64,000 bases of DNA from assembly GCF_000260115.1 (NCBI RefSeq), contig NZ_JH651379.1, positions 1,178,001-1,242,000 of the forward strand. Reading direction: 5' to 3'. Shown one piece after another: positions 28,297 to 36,826 of the stretch. The notes under the pieces are model-generated. The model searched no databases and was not told where the DNA came from. It was given only the letters and a program-made list of their open reading frames with translations. Positions within the stretch are counted from its first letter, which is position 1. Each line of letters starts with the position of its first letter. The stretch is from Galbibacter orientalis DSM 19592 (lineage in GTDB: Bacteria; Bacteroidota; Bacteroidia; Flavobacteriales; Flavobacteriaceae). The translations under genes and the position numbers were made by a program.

Positions 28297-29833
28297 GAAG
28301 CAATTAAAGCAAAAGGGAATTAAGGAAACTCAAGTAGCTGAGCAGATCGAAATTTTTAAAAAAGGAATTCCATTTGTAAATTTAATAGCAGCAGCTACCA
28401 TCAATCATGGAATTCATAAATTTTCAGAAAAAGAAAAAGAAAAGTATGTAGCTCTTTTTGAATCTGAAAAGGACAAACTCAATTTATTAAAATTTGTTCC
28501 AGCTTCTGGTGCGGCAACCAGAATGTTTAAGGCGTTGTTTCAATTCTTAAATACATATAATCCTGCGCAAGAAACTATTAATGCATATATAAACAGAGAA
28601 AAGGCAGAGATTATTAGAACCTTTTTTATTGGGATAGAAAAGTTTCCGTTTTATGAAGAGGTAATAAAAAGATTTGTTGAAAAGCATCCCGATTTTTTAA
28701 ATCTTCCAGACCATTTTCAGAAGTATTATGTGGTTAAAATATTACTAGATAAAGATGAGTTTGATTATGGATCGAGTCCTAAAGGCTTACTTCCTTTTCA
28801 TAAATATAAAACGCATCCTGCAACTGCTTTTGAAGAGCATATGTATGAAGCCGCTCTGTACGATGAGTCTAACGGGGTAGCCAAACTTCATTTTACAATA
28901 TCAAAAGAACATAATAATGACTTTGATGAGGAAATGGATAAAATCGAGAGTCGTGTTACAGAAAAAACAGGGGTTTCTTTTGAGACTTCTTTTTCATATC
29001 AAAAGGAATCTACCGATACATTGGCAGTTTCTATGGAAAACGAGCCTTTTCGTTTAGAAACAGGAGAAATATTATTTAGACCTGGAGGGCACGGAGCTTT
29101 AATAGAAAATCTAAATGACCAAGATGCAGATATTATCTTTATTAAAAATATTGATAATGTAGTGGTATATAAATATAAACATGAGTTGGCTCAGTTTAAA
29201 AAAATACTTGCTGGAAAGTTAATTGAAGTTCAGAATAGGGCATATAAATATGCCAAACTGCTAGATGAAACTACTCCAAATGAGAAAATGATAAACGAAA
29301 TAAAAGATTTTCTGAGAACAGAATTAAATGTTCATGTAAAATCTGATGTAGATAAGTATAAGGAGGTTTATCAAATTGAATTTTTGAAGGAAAAACTAAA
29401 TGCACCAATCCGAATTTGTGGAATGGTAAAAAATGAGGGAGAACCTGGGGGAGGACCCTTTTGGATAAAAGATGAAGATGGGAATATTTCTCTGCAAATA
29501 GTAGAGTCGCCACAAATAGATTCTAAGAATAAATTTCAGGAAGATATTTTAAAAGCAGCTACCCATTTTAATCCTGTGGATATTGTTTGTAGCACTAAAA
29601 ATTACAAAGGAGAAAAATATAATCTTTTGGATTATGTTAATAAACAACAAGCTTTTATAACCAATAAAACCAAAGAAGGAAAAGAATTAAAAGCATTAGA
29701 ATTACCAGGGCTTTGGAATGGAGGAATGGCATTTTGGAATACCATATTTGTAGAAGTTCCGTTAACTACCTTTAATCCTGTAAAAACCGTTGTAGATTTA
29801 TTAAAACCTGCACACCAAGTAAAGGATAAGTAG
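28271..29833 (+). CDS. DUF4301 family protein
   Basis: 520 residues, no signal peptide, cytoplasmic. It contains FVPASGAATRMFKALF near residue 77 and FRPGGHGALIENLN near residue 275, segments that resemble nucleotidyltransferase-type loops. I recognise the Bacteroidota DUF4301 family, for which no function is known to me. The overlap with the kinase gene places it in the same operon, so a role in nucleotide or cofactor salvage is possible, but this is inference only. Confidence 0.75.
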   Translation: MTTLTETDKKQLKQKGIKETQVAEQIEIFKKGIPFVNLIAAATINHGIHKFSEKEKEKYVALFESEKDKLNLLKFVPASGAATRMFKALFQFLNTYNPAQETINAYINREKAEIIRTFFIGIEKFPFYEEVIKRFVEKHPDFLNLPDHFQKYYVVKILLDKDEFDYGSSPKGLLPFHKYKTHPATAFEEHMYEAALYDESNGVAKLHFTISKEHNNDFDEEMDKIESRVTEKTGVSFETSFSYQKESTDTLAVSMENEPFRLETGEILFRPGGHGALIENLNDQDADIIFIKNIDNVVVYKYKHELAQFKKILAGKLIEVQNRAYKYAKLLDETTPNEKMINEIKDFLRTELNVHVKSDVDKYKEVYQIEFLKEKLNAPIRICGMVKNEGEPGGGPFWIKDEDGNISLQIVESPQIDSKNKFQEDILKAATHFNPVDIVCSTKNYKGEKYNLLDYVNKQQAFITNKTKEGKELKALELPGLWNGGMAFWNTIFVEVPLTTFNPVKTVVDLLKPAHQVKDK

Positions 29834-29859
29834 TAAATTGTATAGTTTGAAATAGATAT

Positions 29860-30582
29860 ATGATGAAATTTTTTAACATATTAATTTTTATTTCAATTGT
29901 CCATTTTAGTTGTGAACAGGAAAAAATACCGACAAACTTAGAATTTGAGCAAAAAGTATTCTATAACATATTCCCTAAGCTGGTAGATTTAACTTATTAT
30001 GATTTAAGGTTAATTCCGCCACCCCCACCCCCTTCAGATTATCTTGAAGAAAAAGGGTATGATGTAAAAAAAGATTATAAGAAAGCGTATGATGATTGGA
30101 AAAAATCAGATGATTATCTGCAAAGGTATAAAGCGTGGGAAAGGGAAAGAGACTCAATTGTAAACGATAACGCATTAATATATATTGCTTTTTCGGACTC
30201 AATAGCTGGATTTGACAAAGAAGATATGTTTGAGCTTCTAAATCATTTCAAAAATGAAAAACTTATAATAGATTCAAAAAATTTAGATTTTAACACTGGG
30301 TTTAAAGTAGACTTTAATAAATTAAAATCTAATAATAAGAAATTAAGATTCAAGCCTGTTTCAAGCTTTCCTGAGGGTTCCGAAATATGGAATGATAAAT
30401 ATGATTTAGCTGGAGTATTGTCGTTTTCTAGAATACTATTTGATAAAACCAAATCTTATGGTGTTTTGAATGCAGGATTTATGAAAGGGAGGCTTAATGG
30501 TGGGGGATTACGAATTTTTATAAAAAAAGATAAGAAAGGAACTTGGATAATAGATGAAATTAAAGAGACATGGATTTCATAA
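29860..30582 (+). CDS. Hypothetical lipoprotein
   Basis: 240 residues. The signal peptide ends in HFSC (lipobox). A proline run (six Pro near residue 53) and a charged Lys/Asp/Tyr helix region follow. The C-terminal domain contains FSRILFDKTKSYGVLNAGFM, GGGLRIFIKK and GTWIIDEIKETWIS. I do not recognise a named family. It lies 26 bases after the DUF4301 gene and may be cotranscribed with it. Confidence 0.7.
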   Translation: MMKFFNILIFISIVHFSCEQEKIPTNLEFEQKVFYNIFPKLVDLTYYDLRLIPPPPPPSDYLEEKGYDVKKDYKKAYDDWKKSDDYLQRYKAWERERDSIVNDNALIYIAFSDSIAGFDKEDMFELLNHFKNEKLIIDSKNLDFNTGFKVDFNKLKSNNKKLRFKPVSSFPEGSEIWNDKYDLAGVLSFSRILFDKTKSYGVLNAGFMKGRLNGGGLRIFIKKDKKGTWIIDEIKETWIS

Positions 30583-30696
30583 AATAAACTGTTTTAAGCA
30601 TTCTTTTTTATTCATGTAAACCCTTTATGGGGGATTAAAAATAGAAAGGGAGTGGTATTGAAAAGGGTTTCTACACGTATCAGCCCCAAAAAAAAG

Positions 30697-30822
30697 TGGC
30701 TGTGTAAATAGTAATTCATAGTTGTCAAACTTCTTGAACGGAGCTTGTCGAAGTTTCACAACTAACTCTCAAAAAAATCCTTCAACAAGTGCTGGAAGAC
30801 ATTTAGAGTTTGGATTTTTTTG
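30697..30822 (+). repeat. Dispersed repeat family 'GCTTGTCGAAG', copy A (decayed)
   Basis: It shares GTAATTCATAGTTGTCAAAC, GGAGCTTGTCGAAGTTT, CAACTAAC, AATCCTTC and GACATTTAGAGTTT in the same order with copies at 39528-39666 and 61869-62019. Its outer inverted ends are degraded. Confidence 0.75.
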
Positions 30823-30844
30823 TTCCAACCACTAAAACTGTATC

Positions 30845-30888
30845 TTTTTTACCCGTCTTTTTAAAATAAATACACTTTTTTACTCACT
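30845..30888 (+). promoter_or_regulatory. Upstream activator motif pair of paralogue 1
   Basis: TTTTTTACCCGTC (A of the core at 30851) and TTTTTTACTCACT (A at 30882), 31 bases apart (three helical turns). The second core A lies 93 bases before the -24 GG, the same distance as in paralogues 2 and 3. Confidence 0.65.
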
Positions 30889-30972
30889 TATATTTTTCAT
30901 ATTTGGAATAGATTACTTATTAATCATCTGATTATCATTTAGTTAAATATTTATTGACTTCACATATTATAA

Positions 30973-30990
30973 TTGGTATAAAATTGGCTT
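30973..30990 (+). promoter_or_regulatory. Sigma-54 type -24/-12 promoter of paralogue 1
   Basis: TTGGTATAAAATTGGCTT has GG (30975-30976) and GC (30987-30988) separated by 10 bases, the invariant sigma-54 spacing. The ATG follows about 40 bases later. Confidence 0.7.
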
Positions 30991-31027
30991 TATACTAATT
31001 AGAAAAAAATTAAATAAAATATATAGT

Positions 31028-31330
31028 ATGAGAAAGTTAGCATTAGCATCAGCATTAGCACTAGGTAGTTTTGCATCGTTTGCAGCAACACCAGTAATTT
31101 TTCACGATGGAATTGCAGAAGAAATTTATGCAACGCAAGATGAATATGAAGAAATACAAGTAGCTGAAGTTCCTCAAGCTGTTTCAGGTGCACTGGCAGC
31201 AGATTTTCCAGGAGCTGAAATCTCGAAAGCATATAAAAATGAAGCCTCTGATTATAAATTAGAGGTTGCCGTTGGAGAAGAAATAGCAACTCTTTACGCT
31301 AATGAAAGTGGAGAGTGGATTCAAAAATAG
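31028..31330 (+). CDS. Small secreted PepSY-like protein, paralogue 1
   Basis: 100 residues. The signal peptide (MRKLALASALALGSFASFA) is followed by an acidic linker (ATQDEYEEIQVAEV). The C-terminal domain has the pattern VPQAVSGALAADFPGAEIS, KAYKNEASDYKLEV and a final LYANESGEWI, resembling PepSY-like (DUF2874-type) modules. It should act in the periplasm or outside. It has its own sigma-54 type promoter and its own terminator (31371-31396), so it is a single-gene unit. It is about 70% identical by eye to paralogue 2 in the mature domain. The function is unknown. Confidence 0.85.
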   Translation: MRKLALASALALGSFASFAATPVIFHDGIAEEIYATQDEYEEIQVAEVPQAVSGALAADFPGAEISKAYKNEASDYKLEVAVGEEIATLYANESGEWIQK

Positions 31331-31370
31331 AATGACATAAGCTTCGTTTATTTTAATTACGTTTGAAAAG

Positions 31371-31396
31371 GACTTGCCTTCGGGTGAGTCTTTTTT
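31371..31396 (+). terminator. Terminator of paralogue 1
   Basis: GACTTGCC-TTCG-GGTGAGTC: an 8-bp stem with two G-T pairs and a UUCG tetraloop, then T6. Confidence 0.85.
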
Positions 31397-31514
31397 ATGT
31401 TATAAAGTTACAGTAGTGTAATTTAGATTTACTCTGTACTCTTTTTCCTTGCAGTGAAGCAGTGATGATTCTTAATCTTGATACTTTTTTTTATAATTAT
31501 TTCTGTGTAAAACA

Positions 31515-31563
31515 GTGTATTTTTTACTCAGGAAACGGGGTGCTTACACATTGTTTACACACT
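31515..31563 (+). promoter_or_regulatory. Upstream activator motif cluster of paralogue 2
   Basis: Three cores: TTTTTTACTCA (A at 31526), TGCTTACACA (A at 31546) and TTGTTTACACAC (A at 31557). Spacings of 20 and 11 bases keep them on one helix face. The last lies 93 bases before the -24 GG. Confidence 0.65.
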
Positions 31564-31647
31564 TTATATTTTATTTGCATTCGCAATATCACATTTAACA
31601 ACCTGATTTTCAATTATTTAAATATTAACTTATCTAAGTTCATTTTT

Positions 31648-31665
31648 TTGGAACGAAGATGGTAC
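31648..31665 (+). promoter_or_regulatory. Sigma-54 type promoter of paralogue 2
   Basis: TTGGAACGAAGATGGTAC aligns without gaps with the paralogue 1 promoter and both continue into TATACTAAT. The -24 GG (31650-31651) is intact, but the -12 position reads GT instead of GC, so it may be weaker. Confidence 0.55.
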
Positions 31666-31712
31666 TATACTAATCAGAAATAAATTAGTATTAATCATAA
31701 AAACATATAATC

Positions 31713-32006
31713 ATGAAAAAGGTATTTTTAGTAGCAGCATTAGCATTAGGTAGTTTCGCAACATTTGCAGCAACACCAATAGTTTCTAATACAAACGGAA
31801 TCTATATGATTCAAGATGAATATCAAGAAATTGATGTGGCAGAAGTACCACAAGCAATTACAGATGCACTTGCAGCAGATTTCCCTGGAGCAACAATTTC
31901 TAAAGCATATAAAAATGATGCTTCAGAATATAAAATTGATGTAGCTGTTGGCGAAGAAACGACAACACTTTACGCAAACGAAAATGGAGAGTGGATACAG
32001 AAATAG
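31713..32006 (+). CDS. Small secreted PepSY-like protein, paralogue 2
   Basis: 97 residues: signal peptide MKKVFLVAALALGSFATFA, linker IQDEYQEIDVAE, then the shared domain (VPQAITDALAADFPGATIS, KAYKNDASEYKIDV, LYANENGEWIQK). It is closest to paralogue 1, and even the promoter-proximal 90 bases align between the two, suggesting a recent duplication of gene plus regulatory region. It has its own terminator at 32045-32076. The function is unknown. Confidence 0.85.
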   Translation: MKKVFLVAALALGSFATFAATPIVSNTNGIYMIQDEYQEIDVAEVPQAITDALAADFPGATISKAYKNDASEYKIDVAVGEETTTLYANENGEWIQK

Positions 32007-32044
32007 TAGCAAGTAAACTCCGTTTATTTTAATTACATTTGAGA

Positions 32045-32076
32045 GAAAGACTGTCTTTAAAGGCAGTCTTTTTTTA
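32045..32076 (+). terminator. Terminator of paralogue 2
   Basis: AAAGACTG/CAGTCTTT stem with a small loop, then T7. Confidence 0.85.
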
Positions 32077-32144
32077 TGGGGTTTTTTAAAGGGATGGAAT
32101 CTTATTTTATACCTAAAATAAAACATACATACTCTTAAAGAAAA

Positions 32145-32183
32145 GTGTACTTCTTACCCATTATTGTGTGCATATTACACACA
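32145..32183 (+). promoter_or_regulatory. Upstream activator motif pair of paralogue 3
   Basis: TTCTTACCCA (core A at 32156) and ATATTACACACA (A at 32177), 21 bases apart (two helical turns). The second is also half of the inverted repeat TGTGTG-N7-CACACA. Distance of the second core A to the -24 GG is again 93. Confidence 0.65.
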
Positions 32184-32267
32184 TTTTCACAGATAATAGG
32201 TATTTGTTTTTTTATGAAAAGAACCATAATAACTGATAGTTAGGTGGTTATGTATGTGTTCTTGTTT

Positions 32268-32285
32268 TTGGTATAGAATTGGCTT
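32268..32285 (+). promoter_or_regulatory. Sigma-54 type promoter of paralogue 3
   Basis: TTGGTATAGAATTGGCTT differs from the paralogue 1 promoter at one position. GG (32270-32271) and GC (32282-32283) are separated by 10 bases. Confidence 0.7.
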
Positions 32286-32333
32286 TTAATAAAGTAAGTA
32301 TTTAAAAGAAGTTTAATATAAAATAAAGAAGAT

Positions 32334-32639
32334 ATGAAAAAGTTAATTTTAGCATCAGTTATAGCATTAGGAAGTTTTACAACATTTGCAGCAGTTCCAG
32401 TAATTTCTAATAATGATTTTGTAGAAACAGTATATGTAGATCAGGATGATTATACTCCTATAGACGCTACAGAATTACCTGACGCAATTACAAATGCATT
32501 GGAGACAGATTTTCCAGGAGTTCAAGTTTCAAAGGCTTTTAAAAATGAAGCGGATGAATATAAAATTCAAGTATTGGTAGGAGATAAAACAACCAATTTG
32601 TATGCTACTAAAGATGGGGAGTGGATTCAGAATAAATAA
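32334..32639 (+). CDS. Small secreted PepSY-like protein, paralogue 3
   Basis: 101 residues. Signal peptide MKKLILASVIALGSFTTFA, linker VDQDDYTPIDATE, then LPDAITNALETDFPGVQVS, KAFKNEADEYKIQV and LYATKDGEWIQNK. It is more diverged than paralogues 1 and 2 but has the same length, motif order and control elements. A terminator at 32807-32834 separates it from the activator gene. The function is unknown; the three may be doses or variants of one envelope-stress or surface component. Confidence 0.85.
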   Translation: MKKLILASVIALGSFTTFAAVPVISNNDFVETVYVDQDDYTPIDATELPDAITNALETDFPGVQVSKAFKNEADEYKIQVLVGDKTTNLYATKDGEWIQNK

Positions 32640-32806
32640 TAATTAGTAGTATTGAGAACAAACAATACACTCAAGTTTACTCTATAATTGAGATTAGAAC
32701 ATTTTGAATTTAAATCCCTCCTAATTTTTCTTGAGGTTACTAAAAAATGAGTGATAGTAATACAAAAATCAACACTTAGCGTGTAAAACAAAGTCATATT
32801 TTGTTT

Positions 32807-32834
32807 AAGGATGGTGAAAGCCATCCTTTTTTTA
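32807..32834 (+). terminator. Terminator of paralogue 3
   Basis: AAGGATGG-TGAAAG-CCATCCTT stem followed by T6. Confidence 0.88.
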
Positions 32835-32847
32835 TGATTTTTTTAAA

Positions 32848-32876
32848 TTGTTACACCTATTTACTTCCTATTTTTG
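32848..32876 (+). promoter_or_regulatory. Housekeeping promoter of the NtrC-type regulator
   Basis: TTG (32848-32850), an 18-base spacer and TATTTTTG (32869-32876). It lies 18 bases before the ATG at 32894, which supports that start and shows the regulator is not itself sigma-54 dependent. Confidence 0.6.
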
Positions 32877-32893
32877 TAGAAACCCACTTGAGA

Positions 32894-34258
32894 ATGCCAA
32901 ATATCCTATTGATAGAAGATGATGTTACTTTTTCGGCGATGCTGGAACGTTTTTTAAAGAAAAACGGTTTTTCAGTAGAAGCTAGTTATTCGTCGGAAGA
33001 AGCGCAAAAAAAACTTTCCAATACTAAATACGATTTGGTATTTACCGATTTGAGATTGCCAGACGATGATGGAATTTCTATTTTGACAAAAGTTAAAGAA
33101 AAACATCCTGAAACTCCTGTTATTTTAATGACTGGATATGCAGAGGTTTCTACCGCTGTAAAAGCTATGAAAAAGGGCGCTTTTGATTATATTTCAAAAC
33201 CTTTTAATCAAGATGAAGTACTTATTGTAATTCAAAATGCTTTAAAAGGAGATAATCAGCAAAAACAAAAATCTACTGAAGCTGGAGCTACTCCACAAGC
33301 AAAGGCTGAAAAAAAGAAAGAAGCTTTTCCTAAAAAAGCAGTTACAGGAATTAGTAGTGCCTCAACAAAACTTAATGAGTATATAAAACTAGTGGCTCCT
33401 ACCGATATGTCTGTTTTAATTATGGGAGATAGCGGAACGGGGAAAGAAGTGGTAGCAAAAAGAATTCACGACAATAGTAGTCGAAAAGATTTTAGCTTTA
33501 TTGCGGTAGATTGCGGAGCTATTCCAAAGGAAATTGCGGCAAGCGAATTTTTTGGTCATGTAAAAGGCTCTTTTACTGGTGCTGTAAACAATAAGATTGG
33601 ACATTTTGAGGCTGCAAATGGAGGAACTATTTTTTTAGATGAAGTGGGGAATTTATCTTATGAAAATCAAATTCAGTTATTAAGAGCTCTTCAAGAGCGA
33701 AAAATCAAACCGATAGGAAGTAATCAAGAGATTGAGGTTGATATTAGATTGATTACAGCTACTAATGAAGATTTATTACAAGCTGTTGAAAAAGGACAAT
33801 TTAGAGAAGATCTTTATCACCGATTGAACGAATTTACCATTAAAGTGCCTAATTTATACGAGCGAAAAGAAGATTTGCTCATTTTTGCAGACCATTTTTT
33901 GAATATGGCAAATGAGCAGCTTAATAAAAATGTATTAGGATTTTCTGATGAAGTGATTACAATTTTTCAGCAATATAAATGGCCAGGAAATTTACGAGAA
34001 ATGTCCAATGTAATAAAAAGATCGGCATTACTTACGCAAGGAGATTTGATTGAAAAATCGGTTTTGCCAATGGAACTTACAAATCCACCAAAAGAAAATC
34101 AGCATATAAAATCTTTTTCTACAAAAGATAATGAGCGCGACTTAATTATAAATGCGTTAAATGAAGTAGGAAATAATAAATCTAAAGCCGCAAGATTACT
34201 TAATATTACTCGCAAAACACTTTATAATAAAATTAAAGAGTACGAAATAGAAGCATAG
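32894..34258 (+). CDS. NtrC-family sigma-54 dependent response regulator
   Basis: 454 residues from ATG 32894; an earlier in-frame ATG at 32801 lies inside the previous terminator and is rejected. The receiver domain has the acidic pair in LIEDDV, the phospho-acceptor Asp in VFTDLRLPD (about 53) and SKPF Lys. The AAA+ domain has Walker A GDSGTGKE (about 178), the sigma-54 contact loop GSFTGA (about 225) and Walker B TIFLDEVG. The C-terminus is a Fis-type helix-turn-helix (NKSKAARLLNITRKTLYNKI). It is the likely activator of the three sigma-54 type promoters just upstream. Confidence 0.93.
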   Translation: MPNILLIEDDVTFSAMLERFLKKNGFSVEASYSSEEAQKKLSNTKYDLVFTDLRLPDDDGISILTKVKEKHPETPVILMTGYAEVSTAVKAMKKGAFDYISKPFNQDEVLIVIQNALKGDNQQKQKSTEAGATPQAKAEKKKEAFPKKAVTGISSASTKLNEYIKLVAPTDMSVLIMGDSGTGKEVVAKRIHDNSSRKDFSFIAVDCGAIPKEIAASEFFGHVKGSFTGAVNNKIGHFEAANGGTIFLDEVGNLSYENQIQLLRALQERKIKPIGSNQEIEVDIRLITATNEDLLQAVEKGQFREDLYHRLNEFTIKVPNLYERKEDLLIFADHFLNMANEQLNKNVLGFSDEVITIFQQYKWPGNLREMSNVIKRSALLTQGDLIEKSVLPMELTNPPKENQHIKSFSTKDNERDLIINALNEVGNNKSKAARLLNITRKTLYNKIKEYEIEA

Positions 34259-34274
34259 TTTCTAAGAAAGATAA

Positions 34275-36740
34275 TTACTTGTTGTTTTTAAGATGCTTAT
34301 CGATAGCCGAAAAAGTTAGTTTTATATTCTTTTTTAAAGCTTTGTAATTAGAGGGTAATTGCTTTTTCTCTTCATCTTTGAAATGCTCTAAAAAATTAAG
34401 GATAGGCACCACTGTTTGTGCATCTATTTGCTTAAACATAGTTTGCATTTTGTGAGCTATTTTTCGGATTTCCTCTAAATTTTCTTTCGCTATATACGTT
34501 TTTAAATCTTTTAGGTCTTTAGAAGTATTCTCTTTAAACACCTCTAAGATGTCTAACATGGCTTCGTCATCACTCAAAAAAGAACTTAAAGAGGAAAGAT
34601 CAAAAAGGGTATTTTTTTTGATAGTTGTCTCCGTTTCTTCTTCATTTTCAGCAGTTTCTTGCGTGTTATCTAAAACTTTAGAAATTTTGTGTAGTAAAGA
34701 TTTTGGCTCATAAGGCTTGAATAAAAATTCGGCAAATCCAGCTTCTAGATAACTTTTTTTATTAAGATCTTTTCTTCCTGTAACAGCAATAATTGGTTGG
34801 TTGTTATATCCGTATTGTTTATCAGAACGTAAGGTTTCAGCAAAATAAAATCCGTTAAAAGATGGTAATTGAATATCGGTTACAATAAAATCATATTCAA
34901 TACTTTTAATCTTATCAAGCGCTTTTTTACCACTATCAAAAGCAAATACTTTAAAATTATTTTTTTCTAGAATTTCTTTATTTAGTTTCAGGAGCGTTTC
35001 ATCATCATCTATAACAATAGCAGTGTATTTTTTATTGAGAATAGTAAAATCGGGATTTTCAACATTTTTTATAATCACATCTTTACTGCTAAATTTTGCA
35101 GGAAAAACAAATGAAAAAGTACTACCTTTTCCTTCTTTACTTTCTAAATATAAACTTCCGCCCAATAACGAAGCAAGCTTTCTAGAAATAGTTAACCCTA
35201 GTCCGCTTCCTCCATATTTTTTTTCGGTGTTACCGTCGGCTTGTGTAAACTCTTCAAAAATAATATGTTGCTTTTCTTTTTTAATTCCTATCCCAGTATC
35301 AATAACAGAAATAGAAATTAACTGTTCATTTTCGCTTGTAGTTTTTAATCTTACTTTAACGGTTATACTCCCTTCTTCTGTAAATTTATAGGCATTCCCT
35401 ATGAGGTTTGATAAAATTTGTTTTACTCGGAAGGGATCTCCTATTAAATGTTTATTTATTGATTTGTCGATGTCAATTATCAGATTTATATTTTTTGCAC
35501 TATAGATAGATTGTACACCTTCTGCAGTTTCCGTAATTAGGGTATTCAGATTAAAAGCTACGTGTTCAATATTAATTTTTCCAGCTTCTAGTTTTGTAAA
35601 ATCTAGTAAATCATCAACCAATTGTGTAACATAGCTAGAAGCATTTTTTATACGGTCAGTATAATGAGATTCTTTTTCGTTCAAATTGGCATCTTTAAGA
35701 AGTTCGGTATACCCCAAAATTGTACTTAAAGGAGTTCTTAAGTCGTGACTAACCATAGAAATAAGCTGTTCCCTGCTTTTTACTAAAAGTTTATTATGCT
35801 CATTAGAATCTTCAATTTGCCTTTTGTATTGCTGACTTCGCCAGGAATCTCTTAAAATAATAATTGAAAAAACAATCACTAAAATCGCACCAATAATGGC
35901 TGCAATTGTAATAACCTTAATGCTTCGCTGAAGTACACGCTCTCTTTCAACATTTAATATACGGGCATTATTTACAAATTCGTTTTCAAAAGCCGTTAGT
36001 ATTTGACGTAATTGTTGAGAAGTAGTGAGGTCGTTTCTTAGTAATTGGCGCTCTTTAATTGCCAAAGAAAGCTTTTGTGTTGAGGCTTTTTCTTTTACAT
36101 TTTGAAGCATTTCTCTAGAAGCAGTAACAATAGAATCTAGGGTTCGTTCATCAACAGAATTACTGGAGTCTCTAGGAATATATCTATTATTAATAGCAAT
36201 AAATTCTAATAGCTTTTTCTTTGTTTCAAGATCTAAACTATCGGGGTTTGCTACAAAATCTTTTAAGGAAAGTCGCCCTAGTTGATCTTCTATATTTGAA
36301 AGTTTTTCAATAGCACTTTCAATTGTTTTTTCAGAGGTGTCGTTAATCCTAAGCTCTCTAAGTTCGTTGATGTTCTTTATTTTCTGCTGAAGTAAAAAAT
36401 TAACACTATCTAGTAATTTGGATTGATATGGCTGATTTATAATTTGTTTTAAGGAATCTATTTGTATGGAAATAGAGTCATTCTTCCGAAGAAAACTTAC
36501 ATAAGGTTGTTGAGAATTTGATTGAATAGCCGAACGCGCAAAGCTTTCACTTTCGTACATAAGAGTAAGGAGTTTACCTATACGAAGGATCTTATTTTTC
36601 TCAATAGTTTCATCTTTTTGCGCTTGGGTAAAAGAACTTATCTCTTGATATACCAACCAACCAACAATTACAACTAGAGAAACCAAAGCTAAATAGCTCA
36701 GCAATACTTTTAAAGGGATTCTGCTCTTCGAATTTTCCAT
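34275..36740 (-). CDS. Hybrid histidine kinase with receiver and HPt domains
   Basis: 821 residues. Membrane helix (about 10-28), an external helical sensor region to about 275, and a second helix (about 276-296). Then HisKA with SHDLRTPLS (His about 330), HATPase_c with NAYKF, DTGIGI and GSGLGL, a receiver domain (DDDE, Asp in IVTDIQLP near 622) and an HPt domain (RKIAHKMQTMF near 760). All phosphorelay steps are therefore in one chain. It is convergent with the NtrC-type regulator, 16 bases apart, and is probably its partner. The signal sensed is unknown. Confidence 0.92.
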   Translation of the reverse strand: MENSKSRIPLKVLLSYLALVSLVVIVGWLVYQEISSFTQAQKDETIEKNKILRIGKLLTLMYESESFARSAIQSNSQQPYVSFLRKNDSISIQIDSLKQIINQPYQSKLLDSVNFLLQQKIKNINELRELRINDTSEKTIESAIEKLSNIEDQLGRLSLKDFVANPDSLDLETKKKLLEFIAINNRYIPRDSSNSVDERTLDSIVTASREMLQNVKEKASTQKLSLAIKERQLLRNDLTTSQQLRQILTAFENEFVNNARILNVERERVLQRSIKVITIAAIIGAILVIVFSIIILRDSWRSQQYKRQIEDSNEHNKLLVKSREQLISMVSHDLRTPLSTILGYTELLKDANLNEKESHYTDRIKNASSYVTQLVDDLLDFTKLEAGKINIEHVAFNLNTLITETAEGVQSIYSAKNINLIIDIDKSINKHLIGDPFRVKQILSNLIGNAYKFTEEGSITVKVRLKTTSENEQLISISVIDTGIGIKKEKQHIIFEEFTQADGNTEKKYGGSGLGLTISRKLASLLGGSLYLESKEGKGSTFSFVFPAKFSSKDVIIKNVENPDFTILNKKYTAIVIDDDETLLKLNKEILEKNNFKVFAFDSGKKALDKIKSIEYDFIVTDIQLPSFNGFYFAETLRSDKQYGYNNQPIIAVTGRKDLNKKSYLEAGFAEFLFKPYEPKSLLHKISKVLDNTQETAENEEETETTIKKNTLFDLSSLSSFLSDDEAMLDILEVFKENTSKDLKDLKTYIAKENLEEIRKIAHKMQTMFKQIDAQTVVPILNFLEHFKDEEKKQLPSNYKALKKNIKLTFSAIDKHLKNNK

Positions 36741-36818
36741 TTTTTAAAGATAAATAAAGGACTTCAAACCGATGTGAAATTTTTGTCAAAATATTTTCCG
36801 AAACCAGCATTCGTTTTG

Positions 36819-36826
36819 TAATTTTG
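36819..36826 (+). promoter_or_regulatory. Promoter -7 box for the riboswitch-TonB receptor transcript
   Basis: TAATTTTG fits TAnnTTTG. Transcription would begin just at the first riboswitch helix. Confidence 0.5.

Noticed and set aside
31462-31683. 73-codon ORF between PepSY-like paralogues 1 and 2
   Set aside because: It covers the activator motifs and sigma-54 type promoter of paralogue 2 and has no protein features.
32801-32893. Longer N-terminus for the NtrC-type regulator
   Set aside because: The extension overlaps the terminator of paralogue 3 and the promoter at 32848-32876; receiver domain homology starts at MPNILLIEDD.
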